DNA from: Lingula anatina | Taxonomy: Eukaryota; Brachiopoda; Lingulata; Lingulida; Lingulidae | DNA: 64,000 nucleotides | Reading direction: 5' to 3' | NCBI RefSeq assembly: GCF_001039355.2 | Contig: NW_019773559.1 | Coordinates: forward strand, 107,980-171,979 | In this document: positions 1 to 11,773 of the stretch, piece after piece | Numbering within the stretch: position 1 is the first letter of the stretch | Layout of the letters: each line of letters opens with the position of its first letter | Made by a program: the position numbers and the translations under genes | The notes under the pieces: model-generated | Database searches by the model: none | What the model was told of the DNA's origin: nothing | Seen by the model: only the letters and a program-made list of their open reading frames with translations

Positions 1-636
1 AGGCTAGTATACGGTACTTACCAAAATTATTTTATCGGAAGCGCAAATTAATTTTAGCATATCGAAATGATAACACAAATATCTGACAACATGACCAAGA
101 GCTGGACACAATATACAGGGCCACAGACAACCTTTTTATCCCATCCTTTCAGAAAAGCCAATAAATTTGCGTATGACACCTCAATACTTTCTATTGAACG
201 CAGTGCCATTCATAACAGGGAGTAAAAAAAATAAATAAGTTCTTTTTTTAAACACTGTCACCATGCACTTTCGTGATCCTCGTTTTCCACTGTTTATTTG
301 GACACGACTCTATTTTTCAGCACACAGTGCTCTGTCCTTTCATACTCCCTTCTGTCTGACATCTATACCGCAAACAACAATACATGCATAAAATATCGCA
401 GTATTGCGTTTTTTTGGTGTGTGTTCAGACAGCTTAACGATGATAATGTAGACAGAAAAAATTCATATTGAATGTAATTGACTTTACCCAGGCATTCTGA
501 GTCATGTCCCAGGTTTTTCGTCAATAACAAAGCATGTCAAGGTGAATGTTTTTTGTATCAGGTAATAGTATATAGTGGAGAACAATGCGCGTGCACTTGT
601 TTACTGCAAGGAGCGAGGCATGGGGCATTAACTGAC

Positions 637-699
<63 letters not shown>

Positions 700-3600
700 A
701 ATAGAATTTTATGTCCATCTTTTAAACATTTTAAGTTGTTTTGTGTAGATATTAGCACTCCCTGTTTACAAAGGCGTATTTACTGACATATTTACGTATT
801 TACTAACGCACCGGTATCATTTACAAGTATATGAACAATAAGACGAAAGAAGACACTAGTCTACAACGCAGTGAAACCAATAAAATGATAAAAATGTGAT
901 AAGTACAATGTGTGAGAAGGATTTACCTTGGATAATTCACTGATCCGTATTAATCGGGGAAAAATAAACCGAAAATATGTCTCTCGTGTTACTTTGGCTG
1001 TACGTTGAATTTCATGCACGGAAAGATTCTGATATATTGATATTTTTTTCTGGTAAATTTACTGTCCTTTGTCATGTTAGATGAGATCTGACTTTTCTCA
1101 CCTGTTAGACCGCCCAACACCTGGTGTCGCCGTTTTCAATTAGAGAATCTTATAGATCCTAAATTCAGTAAATTTAAGAACATTTAAATTATGAGTACCA
1201 ATGTTAAAATATTAATCATCCTTCTCACTTTTTTTCTCTAATTTTCCTCTTTATCCTTATTTTCATTGTATATTCTTATTCTTTACTGTAAAAGGTAATA
1301 CTGGATATAGTGTAACAGTGTACTCAAGAAATGCTGACTAAACTACTTGTGTACTTTTTGAACTCTTTCATTCACCGAGGAGATGCACCCACAATTAGTA
1401 CAGCTTTTATTAATGACTTTGTCAGACATTAAGTTTGACTTAATAAAAGAAGCTCACAACCGCAGTTTACGTCAGCCTTAATTACGTAAACCTGAATTTA
1501 AATAAAGTCTAAGCATGTTAAATGCGTTCCAGAATATTTTGTTCTTACGCATACATTTACATTTCTAAAATTAATCAGTAAAAGGGACTTTAGATTTAGG
1601 CATTTTCGTCGTCTCAGCTGTCACCACATTACCGCAAGAACTATTGCCGTTGGCAGTGATTATATAAAGAAAGTAAGACAAGGTAATCTGAAGTGGCTTT
1701 TAAGTGGTAAATGACAGTTAGTGTGACATTCACGTAGTTCAGCAATAAAATACCATGCCGTTTATCACGTGAAAGACATGTTATTTTTTATATTTTCACT
1801 TTAATATGTTTTTTATATGTTCACTTTTTTTGTATTAGTAGTTCATCGGCTTTTCTTTTTGTGACGGTACGTGATTTTTCTGATGATCATAATAATTTCT
1901 ATTTTGCGACTGAAATTTTGAAATTGATACATGTATGTATTCTTAAATTCAGGTACGTGTAGTTTTAACGCCTTATATCGCAAATTTAGGATCTAAAAAT
2001 ATTTTGTTTGAATAGAAGAAAATGGCATTAGTCAAATATGTAGCATTTTTACTTGAGTTTTAAAACTCGTATTATCGTATTGTTGAGAAATCGAGTAAAG
2101 TTCGAGAAAAATCTTTGCAATTGAGCAGTAACATACAGTAGGACAATGAAAACTTGTTTATAAGGATATTATCATTAAAATCCTTGCGAACAGTCGCAGG
2201 CTAATCACATATCTAAAACTAATTTTGGCAGGCAAGGTGTCGTGTTGGGTTCCTCTTGTCATGGTAATATTATGTATTCAACCTCGCAAGACGCGGAGGC
2301 AATAATGCCTTCAATAAAAGATTAAAAAAAACCTGTGCATTGATAAAATAGCGCTTGCAAGAGTCATTTCACCGATGTCATCCTACCTGAGTTTGATGTG
2401 ATTTTACCATCAATGATTCAAGTCACATCATGGTGCAATGTTGATTTACTTAAAGGGTGACCTTTCGGGGTCTATATTTACCTATAACGAACAGTAGTTA
2501 TACTGGTATACGACTGAACAGAAATATGCTGAAGTATATTTACCTTGCATTTCGTGACAGAAGTGATTCGCTAGAGGAAGGTTTAACAGTTTAAAATAGT
2601 AGTACAATATCGCTATGCAAGAGGAAATGATCAGGATCTCAACGCAAAAATGCCATGCATTGGAATAAAATTTATCTTCCAAAAACTCATACGTATCATT
2701 GAATTGTGGATTATTTCGCTTATACAGCCTTTCTGGGATATAATTTTATCGACAGCGTAAACTGTACTCCCTCCCCCAACCCCCACCAAAGACGCAAGAC
2801 TACCCTCCTTACGCGTTCACTTCTTTCATGCATGACCTGTCTTTCTTGTATAAAAAACCAATGTTATCTTTGTGATTTCTTTACATTATGGCTGACATTA
2901 TCAACGCCGTCACTGGCTTATGCCTCACGGTATCCTGAACATATCCTGACTTATATGTGCACGCAGCAGAGATTTTTTTTCATTTCGCCAAGCCCAATAT
3001 AACAGGACATGGTCACACTTCCTTCTATCAGGAGGGTCACAGTTTGATTTCTCACTAGATATGTCTCTAGTTAAATGATGGAACTTTTTCTGCACTTCGC
3101 GTCAGAGAATAGTTCACAGAATGAAATCTGCGGCCCTGATAGAGGGTATAATAATACAGGGATTTCAGTGTCTTTTGAGTGTCTAAATAAAATGTGTGCC
3201 ATTGCTATGATTTGAGCCACGTTATGCTACCCCGCGGTGTGTCGTTATTTGGATGCGCGACATGTCCAAACACAGCCAGGTGTGCTTTTTTCTAAAGATG
3301 TAAAGTAATAAGGTAACTCCAAGATGGCTCTTTCACACCCGATCCACATGTGGAATTCAGTTGAAATCCTTTAAGGTCGCCTCATCACCTTTTTTATTCA
3401 CTAAAATCTGTACATGATAAAAGAAACTGTAACAACTATATTCCAGAAACCAGAATGAATTTGAAATCTGAACATTTTACAGCATGGATCGGGATCTAGG
3501 TATCTTGTCACAATATAACCTGTGATTTGAAATATGATATCCATGAAAAGGGCGGTGTACATGTTAGTAATTCCCACTTTTTGAACACAGAATGGAGGTC

Positions 3601-4760
3601 CTAAGTTCCATTGTCCAGGTTTAAGACCAGTAGTGCGTTGCAAAGTGGTGCACGTCTTGCCCCTCTGTACGACGACTGGTCCATGACCTCCTAATTTATC
3701 AACATCCTTACCAGTGAAATAATTGTAAATAATTAGAACATCGTGGATAAGGGAATTTACCTCATAAAAAGAAACTTGGATATGGTTACGGCACCCCCCT
3801 TCTTTAACAAGCTTTTTGAGCCTTTTAATTATATACCTTTGTTTTCATGACATTCCATCAATTAGAATTTTTTGCTCAACATTGTTTTCTCGTGATTTTC
3901 TTTCGTCACGGAACGAAACTTCCGCAATCTACGTAAAAAAATGATATGGGCCGTACCGTACAGTACTTCTTAGTAAAGCACACATGAAACTTACACACAG
4001 CGCTTCCTACTTTTTGGGTTAATGAACAACTAACTATTATCTTGATTTTGTACATAACAGTCAATACCACTTACCTTATTTACAAATAATCCCCACTCTT
4101 AAGGCGTGAGCAGCTCAGTACCGTGGCGATGACTACGATATGATAAGTCAGTATGTATTTTTTCTTGTTATACCTGTGACCCGTTTTCAACCCACCTGGA
4201 TGGCAACTGAGACGAATAAGGTCACGACTCTGCTTTGAGCGTTTTTTGTCTGTTAACAATTGCTGGAATAGTATGGTACCTTGAACGGGGACACTTAAGT
4301 AAATAAAGAAATCGATTCTGACTATAAGCAAGCTAAAAAAGTTTCTATCTTGCGTAATGAGAAGACAGAAAAACAACAACAACAACAACAACAATAGTTG
4401 CTTGAATAGGCAATGTTGTGTCATAAAACTGAGGTTTTAAATATCCTAAATGCGGCACTATTATACCATTTAGGTGTGATTCATCAAACGCGCAGCTGTG
4501 AATAACAGGTATCCAAGCCCCCGGATCCGTCGGCGTGGTGGTAAAACGAAATGACGCGCAAAGCAATCATTTCTTTTTTGCATCCTTGTTTATGTTTACA
4601 TATTATTTTTACGTCTGAGGTTATCGGTGCGGCCTTGTCATGGTCTACGAGAAGTACTCCACTTTATGTGCTTATCAGCACCAGTGCATGGGGACTCGGG
4701 GTGGTGTTTACTGCAGTTTTCGGAACAAGTGTCTTCCTTTATCAGATATAAATATGAATT
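1..4760. other. non-coding/intergenic stretch, no gene recognised
   Basis: AT-rich sequence with no convincing exon on either strand. Open frames here are at most about 115 codons, and their translations are low-complexity or lack any recognisable domain. It holds a compound CT/AT microsatellite near 638-699 and an AAC trinucleotide run near 4374-4393. Regulatory DNA may be present but cannot be told from background by eye. Confidence 0.6.
638..699. repeat. compound microsatellite (CT)n(AT)n
   Basis: About 20 CT units run directly into about 10 AT units. Short open frames across it encode only Ser-Leu or Glu-Arg and Ile-Tyr repeats and are not genes. Confidence 0.95.
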
Positions 4761-4766
4761 TAAGAT

Positions 4767-5290
4767 GTATTAATAATAATAATAATAATAATTTATTTAC
4801 TAAAATCGCAACCTAATAGGTTGAAGTTTTACAATGCGTCTTAAATAATAAAATCATAAGGTATTTTAAAATTAACTAAGAATTATAAACTAAACTAAAA
4901 GGACCAAAGACTTATAAGACAGTTTGAAGCAGTAATTTACATAAAATTTAAAAGACTGTGTATTATAAAAGATGATTTAAAACGCTCCGTTTTTACTTTT
5001 GGTATTAAAAATTTGTTGCTGACCCTGAGATTTCTTGGGTTCTTTTGTTTAAACAGATGGTGTAGCTTATTAAAATTCTTGATTTTTGTAAAAAAGTTCT
5101 TAAGTAAAACGACTCTTCTCTCCCTCAGAGAGGTGAGATTACTAGCCTGTAGGGCATCCTTGTAAGTATAAAATGGGTAAATAATTCTAAGAGCTCTCCT
5201 TTGAACAGATTCTAAGCATTCACATTGTTCAGCTGTAAGACCGAGTACTACATCAAGTTCTTGAGTTTTGTACACTTCAGATAAAACGAT
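4767..5290 (-). mobile_element. 5'-truncated non-LTR retrotransposon (LINE) remnant, C-terminal end of the reverse transcriptase ORF
   Basis: On the minus strand an open frame (5275-4937, about 112 codons) has the typical tail of animal LINE ORF2 proteins: a segment LESVQRRALRIIYP, then a Tyr-x-x-Ala-Leu stretch, then 'LTSLRERRVVLL'. This is the region just after the reverse transcriptase core in Jockey/CR1/I-type elements. After the stop, reading on the minus strand, there is a short 3' region ending in a (TTA)n run (plus-strand AAT repeats at about 4774-4793), as in elements that end in short tandem repeats. The catalytic core and the endonuclease are absent, so this is a dead 5'-truncated copy. 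The clade is not assigned. Confidence 0.8.
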
Positions 5291-5336
5291 ATTTTATACA
5301 CAAGTGAAAATCACTCAGTATATACCGCATCAACAA

Positions 5337-5528
5337 CCTGAATAGTGGCTGACCCTACCCTCTACCAGGGCCGCAGTTATTATTATGTGGATATTTTCTC
5401 TAACGCGGAGTACAATTCGGAGACTAACCGTCAATTTAACTACAGGTGTATCTATGAATATCTAGGGGAAAATCAATCTGTGATAGAGGGTACGTTCATC
5501 CCATCTATGGTCGCCTGCACAGGTTTTT
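5337..5528 (+). other. possible isolated exon or short open frame of unknown function
   Basis: A frame beginning in TGGCTGACC after an AG at 5345 stays open for about 60 codons and then stops. Its composition (Tyr/Asn/Ser rich, two Cys, no low complexity) looks more protein-like than its surroundings. A candidate donor (ACAG|GTTTTT) precedes the stop. I recognise no family and see no partner exons. It could be a relic exon, a terminal exon or chance. Confidence 0.2.
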
Positions 5529-5530
5529 AA

Positions 5531-6479
5531 GAACAAAAAGTAAGGCGTGGTATGTCATACGTACATTTACTTTGTCTGTGGCATGATGTTATAGATTACA
5601 TCAACCTGTGTTTATGAATATCATTTTCATTCTTTCATGCGTGGGGACATAATGGAACATGCCCCACCACTGCCTAACTGCAGGATGACTAAGATTTTTT
5701 AAACTCATTATTTCCGCATTGAATATTTTGGGTTATATTGAGATAGTTGACATTACATCTACAATGAACCCCAAGTGACTGGAGTGCGAATTTCACCCAG
5801 TCTTTGATATTGGCAAGAAAAGAAGGCAATGCGACACTGTGTAGGCTACCGACATTTGTTGCACTTGTATTATATCCTATGCAGCATTGTGTTGGATGAG
5901 ATTTTAATATTTCCGTTGTGGTTATTACATATTTCAAGGCATTAACTGATCTCACCACCACCACAAGTTTTTAATTCGGCATTCGAAGTCACTTATTTAC
6001 GGCTCCAGATCAAGAACAGGAATTATCGTTTAAGCGACCTGTTTTTTTTTTTTTTTTTTTTTTTTTTTTATCAGATTTAATATTTTTCTTTCTCAGTGAG
6101 CTTTTGAGTTGGTTGTTTTTTTGCTATTTTAGGCCTACATATGGATTTCATCAGACGTACCGATACAATGTCATCTAGAAAGTGATTTTATAACAGGCAT
6201 TCAATTAGCTGTTTTCTACCAAACTTTCATTGAAAGGAGAATTTAGGTGTAAAGACCTCTAACCCAAGATGACACCTATGACCTGCCATATAATGACATA
6301 AGGCGGCCATCTTGTAAACTGAGAGGACTTGCCTACGAGCTTGAGCCAGTAACCTCCAAATGCATTGTTGTCTTTTTCACCCCTGTTTTCATCGACATCA
6401 ATGAGGACGAATTCATTAATGAATTTAGATCTATGGTGATAGGGCTATTTGGATCGAAGTTGTAGCTCTGCAAAGGATC
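5531..6479. other. region upstream of the RRM gene, likely promoter
   Basis: This stretch has a poly-T run near 6042-6069 and no coding exon. The segment just before the proposed start codon at 6480 contains a YY1-like motif (annotated separately). A promoter here is inferred only from position. Confidence 0.4.
6304..6315 (-). promoter_or_regulatory. YY1-like promoter motif (CGGCCATCTTGT)
   Basis: The reverse complement, ACAAGATGGCCG, matches the YY1 core (AAGATGGC) that is often found close to transcription starts in animal genes. It lies about 165 bp before the ATG proposed for the RRM gene. The match is by eye and the function is inferred. Confidence 0.4.
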
Positions 6480-6558
6480 ATGGGCGAGCGAGATGAAGGA
6501 GCATTTCCTGAAAACCAAAACACATTGAATAACGTTGGCGAGCGGAGGAAATGTAACT

Positions 6559-6612
<54 letters not shown>

Positions 6613-9600
6613 TTGTGAGTTTCTCTCTAGAACTTGAATTAGGGCTAGTGCTGAATCCGTTTTAGAAAAAGGGGCATCTCCCCCCCACCTTGAGCGCGCG
6701 CGCGCGCACACACACATACACACACAGCCCCACAAAGTCTATTCATATATTTATTTTTCATTGCCAGGCCCAGGCAGTCCGATACTGACATTAGAAGAAA
6801 GGAAAAAGCTGCACACAGTTTATGTTGGAAACTTACCCATTGCTGCTGGAAAGGTGACTTTAATTAAATAGTATATTAACTCTAATTGGATTAGGACCAA
6901 AGAAGATTTGGTCTGACTACTAAAATAGTTGATATATACATACATAAAATCAATTATAAATTCATCTTCTTCATCATTTAGAAGAAACATTATTGTGTTA
7001 TATAGTTAAAATTAATGTACATATGAATTGCAGAGCTATATTTCAAATTATCATGTTTTAGATGAACAGGTTCTTGTTACTTATTCCATGGAGGACAGTA
7101 TTACTTACAAATATGCCTTTTTAGGAAGATGTTTTTGAATTGTTCAAGAAGAACATTGCCGCCCCAAGAGAAGTATTCCTACAAAATGCCAGTGACAACC
7201 AGGAATCCAAATTTAGGTAGTATTCTTTATATGGTATAAAACTCTCAATTTTGTAAATATAATTTATGAACCATCAGCTGCAAAGACACCTGAAGATAAA
7301 TAAATTTGTATGTACTGTAATTTCAGGATCGGTATCAAATCTACTAGTATTGTTTCTGTTTGGTTAAAAGAAGATGTAATGTACTGGAAGTAGTTTGACT
7401 TTATGCTTGTGTTATATTTTATATGTACGATTTATGTCATCAAATATGCACTTAAGTTAGTACAGAAAGAAAAAAGAGGATATGGTCTCTCAAACAACTG
7501 GCTTCTCAAGTTACTTTATTATAGATTTTTTTTTCAAATTATTTATAAAAAATTTAATTAAATTTTAATTTTTATGATTGCACTTATTTCAGTTTTGTCA
7601 GATTTATTGAGAAGGCCAGTGCTCTTCGTGCTGTCAAGGAGGTGAATGGAGTGTCTTGGAGAGGGCGCCACCTTAAAGTGGAGGAGCCCAACATGGTGGA
7701 ACAGAACAGCAGAAATAATACACAAAGTAAAAATATAAAGTTTTGATAGAGTTAAACCACTGACATAACAATAGCAATGAGGAACATAGATGACAATAGT
7801 AGATTGTTGTTGGTATTCATTATTAGAAAACTACCTTTTTTTAAAGTTAATTGAGAAAGAGATAAAGGTTACATGGACCTGTGGCTGTGAGGCATGAAGG
7901 GAGGTTTGTCTTGTGCAGAGAAAATTAAAAACTTACAAGAACAAATCACTTCAGATCTACACTGTAGTACAGCAGATGATCTACATTTGTCTTCCTCAAA
8001 GCATATTTTTTATTTCATATTTTCTTTAAGTATCTTGCTATCTGCATACATAATGTAACACCCCATTTCCATAGATTAGATCGACCTACTTTAGATCAAC
8101 CTAACTCCCTGGGGGTTCACGCTAAATAGCTGTCAGCCGGGCGGACACGAAAGTTAATTACCCCCTTACAGCTTGTAGTAGGCGGGACAGACATTTAAGT
8201 CGGATTATCTGAAAGTAATCTAGTGAGACTCCCCGCGGGGATAGATCGATCTAAAATCTATGGGAATGGAGCCTAAGCCTCTGCTGTATAAATGATTATC
8301 CTTTATAGAGTCCATCCTGACTAAAAAGGACAGTTACAAAGCTAAGATTGACCAAGCGGAGGACCTTCTTCAGCTGTGGCAGCTAAGGCAGTGTGTTCTA
8401 CAGCCATGTAGCGGGGATCATGTTGCCTACGTCAAGTCCTTCATGAAGAACGCAAACATGCAAACTAGCACCAGGATGATGGATACAGATGTCAGAGGTG
8501 ATGTAGTGAAGAATATGGTGTGAATGTTATTGCTCCTTTTTTTTCTTTTTTTGTGAATTTAATTTTAACTTTTCAGGTGGTAGGGTTAGGTGGGAGAGAT
8601 CAGTTTTGTAGCGGGGAGGGGGAGATGTCCTGGGCATTCAATTGAACTGCCTTTTTCCGGTAAAAGGTCCCCTTTGGTAAAATTTTATCTAGGTACATGA
8701 AGGTTTCATGGTAAAAGGTCACCTTTTTCAAAAAAAAAAAAAAAAAATTGCCTTTGAAATTGCTGGCTGTGGGCCTGCAAAGATAAGGGGAATGAAGTAT
8801 ACTGAAAGACCTAAGACGTCTGTGGACATAGTTTTGAAAACTTAGTGGTTAGAGATAAAAGTACTCTCAATATATTGGTATATTTAGGTGGTGAATTTTT
8901 GCCTTCCCCTCCCCACTGTACCCTTGTGCAACTTCAGGACTTAAATTTTTCAGAATTTTTTAAAAAGAGCCACTTAAATCTCTGAATCATAAATGTAAAA
9001 CATTAGCCAGTAATCCACAAATTTAAACTTTTGTATTTAGGTGCTGGTCAAGTTGATGGCAACGAGAAATGGAACAAATTAGTTGCTGGAATGGAAAAGC
9101 TTCAGCCCTGTGTATTTACTGCTGATGCAACAGAAGGAGAACCATTCTCCCTGGACATTGCAGGGCTGGAAGAGTTACTGCAAGAATGGTAAGGCAAAAA
9201 GAAAAAATTGGAAAAAGTTTCTTATTGGGATAGTGGGAAGAAAAGGAAAAATGAATAGCGACACTGAGTAGTTGTTGTTCAGAAAGGTAATTGTAAATGT
9301 GGAATTTAGACTAACATACAAATAATTTTGCCAAGTATGAATACCCCTTTGATATAAAACAAGAGATCAAATTAGTGAAAAAAATAGACATTCACGTATA
9401 AAAAAATCTCTAGATATTACTGCTTATGGCTTACATAAATCGAGAACTTTCTTGCAAAATTGTTAGCTGAGATATAGCATGTTTACAATTCAATGTTATC
9501 CATGGGATAATTTATAATCCTCTTACAGCACAACTTCTAAAGCAGGGCCAACAAGCTTGGGTCATAAATCAGGCAAGAAGAAATCCAGGCAACCTTCTGC

Positions 9601-10303
9601 CCAGAAAATAAAACGGGAAACTGGACAGAAGACAGAAAACGCACAGACACGGCTAAGTTTCGAAGTGAAAAGTCCAGCTCAAACAGTATCTGAGTCCCAG
9701 TTGGACCAAGATGTATCCCCTGGCTCTCTGTCTCACAGGACAGCGTGGAGGGACACGCTCAAGACTGGTAGACACCCTGGTAGTGATGGTTGTGCTTCTT
9801 TACCAACAAGTCCTGAAAATAAAAGTTTTACTGAGTCAAAAACTTATCCTGGCTGTGAATCTTATAAAGTGAAAATGAAGCCTGAGGTTTCTTTGGAAAC
9901 TGCAAGACTAAAGAATGCAAGAAGCCCCTTTTCAGAAAGTTTTGTTGGACCTACATCCCCAAATACACCACAGCAGAATAAATATGGAACTGCTCAGCAT
10001 CTTGTGAACGTTGTATCCTCTGAACAAGCCAAAGATACTTCACCAATTGAAACTTTGTCACACGAAAGTGTGCTGCACTCTGTCTCAACAATTACGTATG
10101 GGATGTCATCACCCAGGTGTATTAATAGCCTACAGGACATTTCTAACATGAAGTTAGTTGATGTGACAGGAGACAAGGTGACACTTGACAATAGAATTGT
10201 TGATACGAAGACTACTGTGTCATCGGGTTTTAGCACCTCTCCCAGGAGACCTAATAGTGGGTCTTTTAAAACAGCGAGAAACCCTTTACAGTTTTCAAAT
10301 TAA
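6480..10303 (+). CDS. RRM-domain RNA-binding protein, seven exons, family not identified
   Basis: Predicted exons are 6480-6552, 6768-6853, 7125-7216, 7593-7726, 8309-8497, 9041-9188 and 9529-10303. All are bounded by AG/GT and the phases agree, giving 499 codons (498 residues). Exon 1 is the least certain part. Its ATG has A at -3 and G at +4, and its phase fits exon 2, but its donor (AAAT|GTAACT) is weak. The protein has one RNA-recognition motif at about residues 42-119: RNP2 is VYVGNL, and RNP1 is a degenerate SFVRFIEKA. A Leu/Gln-rich, probably helical stretch follows around residues 135-180. The last exon encodes about 258 residues rich in Ser, Thr, Lys and Pro, probably disordered. A single RRM with a long disordered tail suggests binding to single-stranded RNA in a ribonucleoprotein, but the target is unknown. 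AATAAA signals follow at 10670 and 10688. Confidence 0.75.
6561..6608. repeat. (CT)24 microsatellite
   Basis: Twenty-four CT units lie inside the predicted first intron of the RRM gene, starting 8 bp after the proposed donor. A nearby short GC/CA repeat is at about 6694-6725. Confidence 0.95.
8057..8275. mobile_element. MITE, family A (PIF/Harbinger-like), intronic copy
   Basis: Imperfect terminal inverted repeats pair CCCCATTTCCATAG at the left with CTATGGGAATGGAGCC at the right; both continue into AGATCGA-type sequence. The flanking trinucleotide TAA occurs on both sides, as expected of PIF/Harbinger target duplications. There is no transposase frame. Related copies are at 50944, 54610 and 61512, with a divergent one near 15970. 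This copy lies in intron 4 of the RRM gene, about 35 bp before the exon 5 acceptor. Confidence 0.75.
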
Positions 10304-10669
10304 AACACAGCTACTAAATGAATACATTAGTATATTATATTAATATTTGTGAAAGAACTTTTGCTGTTGACACATTCCAATACTTTTTAGATGTGACATA
10401 ACTTTTTTTACCTTGTGACTGTGATTTTATAGTGAGTTAATAGTGAGACCAAACGAAATGAATCAGACTAACAGAAAAAAATTTAAGAATATAGGTTTAA
10501 GCCTTATATCTTTTTGCGATTTTTTAAAGGTGCAATACAGTTATCATCTTAGGGTTTTAAATATCATTTCATGTCATCGTTTTGTTTAATGTATACTTAA
10601 TACATTGCAAGGATATTTTATGTTATGTGCTTTTATATAAAATACCATACGTGCACCATAGTAGGAACG

Positions 10670-10693
10670 AATAAATCGTGGATTTTAAATAAA
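10670..10693 (+). terminator. polyadenylation signals (AATAAA, two copies)
   Basis: AATAAA occurs at 10670-10675 and 10688-10693, about 370-390 bp after the stop codon of the RRM gene, a plausible 3'-UTR length. Confidence 0.45.
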
Positions 10694-11209
10694 AAGCAGA
10701 GCCTACTCCGTAATGTAGTTCATTTTTGACTGAACTTTTAACTTAAAAGTGTGACAGCGTTTCAACACAACGCACCGGGATGATAACACGATAGCACACG
10801 ATCACAGTCAACCGATGAATGCATTAGGTGTGATTTGGTGGTTCACCGGTTTGGAAAATGTTGCGTTATAGGAAAAGATGTGACTCGCGATAGCGCCTCT
10901 CTGGACAGAAAAATAGTTATGAAATTTAAATCAAAATTGCACTTAAGGATATTGTCACCCTTCGCCCAAAACGCTTTATTTACTGACTTACATAGATTCT
11001 TTTGGGTAATAAATAAATCTTCAGTGTTCAGTGACTAAATTAATTTTGATAACTTTTCGTAATGAATATCGTGAATCGCCATCTTACTTGTATTTTTACC
11101 CCATTCTTTGTTAAGCATGTACATGGACTTCAGACCTTCGTCAGGTACCCAGCCGTGTGATAACACCCCACCCCGCATTTGTCCCCTCTGCTGCCGTGCC
11201 ATTTTTTCT

Positions 11210-11235
11210 GGGGGGGGGGGGGGGGGGGGGGGGGN
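11210..11235. other. poly-G tract ending in a single N, assembly junction
   Basis: About 25 consecutive G are followed by one 'n'. Single-n positions elsewhere in the window mark joins between duplicated sequence. Here I see no duplicated flank, so this is either a base-calling failure in a homopolymer or another join. Confidence 0.7.
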
Positions 11236-11773
11236 AGTGAGGGTCGCGGTGGTGGCTCACAGTAAATGGCTCGATTATCTCAAATCTCACAGGTCTTTCA
11301 TTGAATAACGTAACAAACTAATGAGACTCATGTCGGATGAGAGAGAGAGAAAGAGAGAACAAAAGCACATTTTCACGTTTTATCGATTATTTATTTGATT
11401 ATTTATTTGCTATTATTTTCAAATTTGAGATGCATGAGCTGTCCTTTCCAAGCTCCACACTTGCCGTCATCTACCGGTATCATGCGAGCATTTGGGAGGA
11501 AAAAAACCAAGGTATGTAGACACTCGGTGCATATATTAAAAGTTTAAGTGTACTGTGTGTAAAAGAGACAACATGGCATAATTATCGGAAGACTCAACAC
11601 ACTAATTCAGTTTTTGGAGCTCAGCCTTGTCTTTTACAGAGACGCGGCAAATAGTCTGTGAATATCTAGATAGAAAAGATGTACTTCCTCCCAATAATCA
11701 TGAAACTCACTAGCGATCCCTCTCAGCTCTGTTAAATGGCATGCAAAGTTATGATGAGTTTATCAATTTTCTG

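Larger units (their letters stand above)
10304..11773. other. intergenic region between the convergent RRM and transporter genes
   Basis: The 3' ends of two converging genes face each other here. AATAAA signals at 10670 and 10688 probably end the RRM transcript. The stretch also holds a poly-G run ending in a single ambiguous base at 11235, and a short GA repeat at about 11338-11358. No gene is recognised. Confidence 0.6.

Noticed and set aside
478-786. 102-codon frame across the CT/AT microsatellite
   Set aside because: The translation is largely Ser-Leu and Ile-Tyr repeats, with no flanking coding signal.
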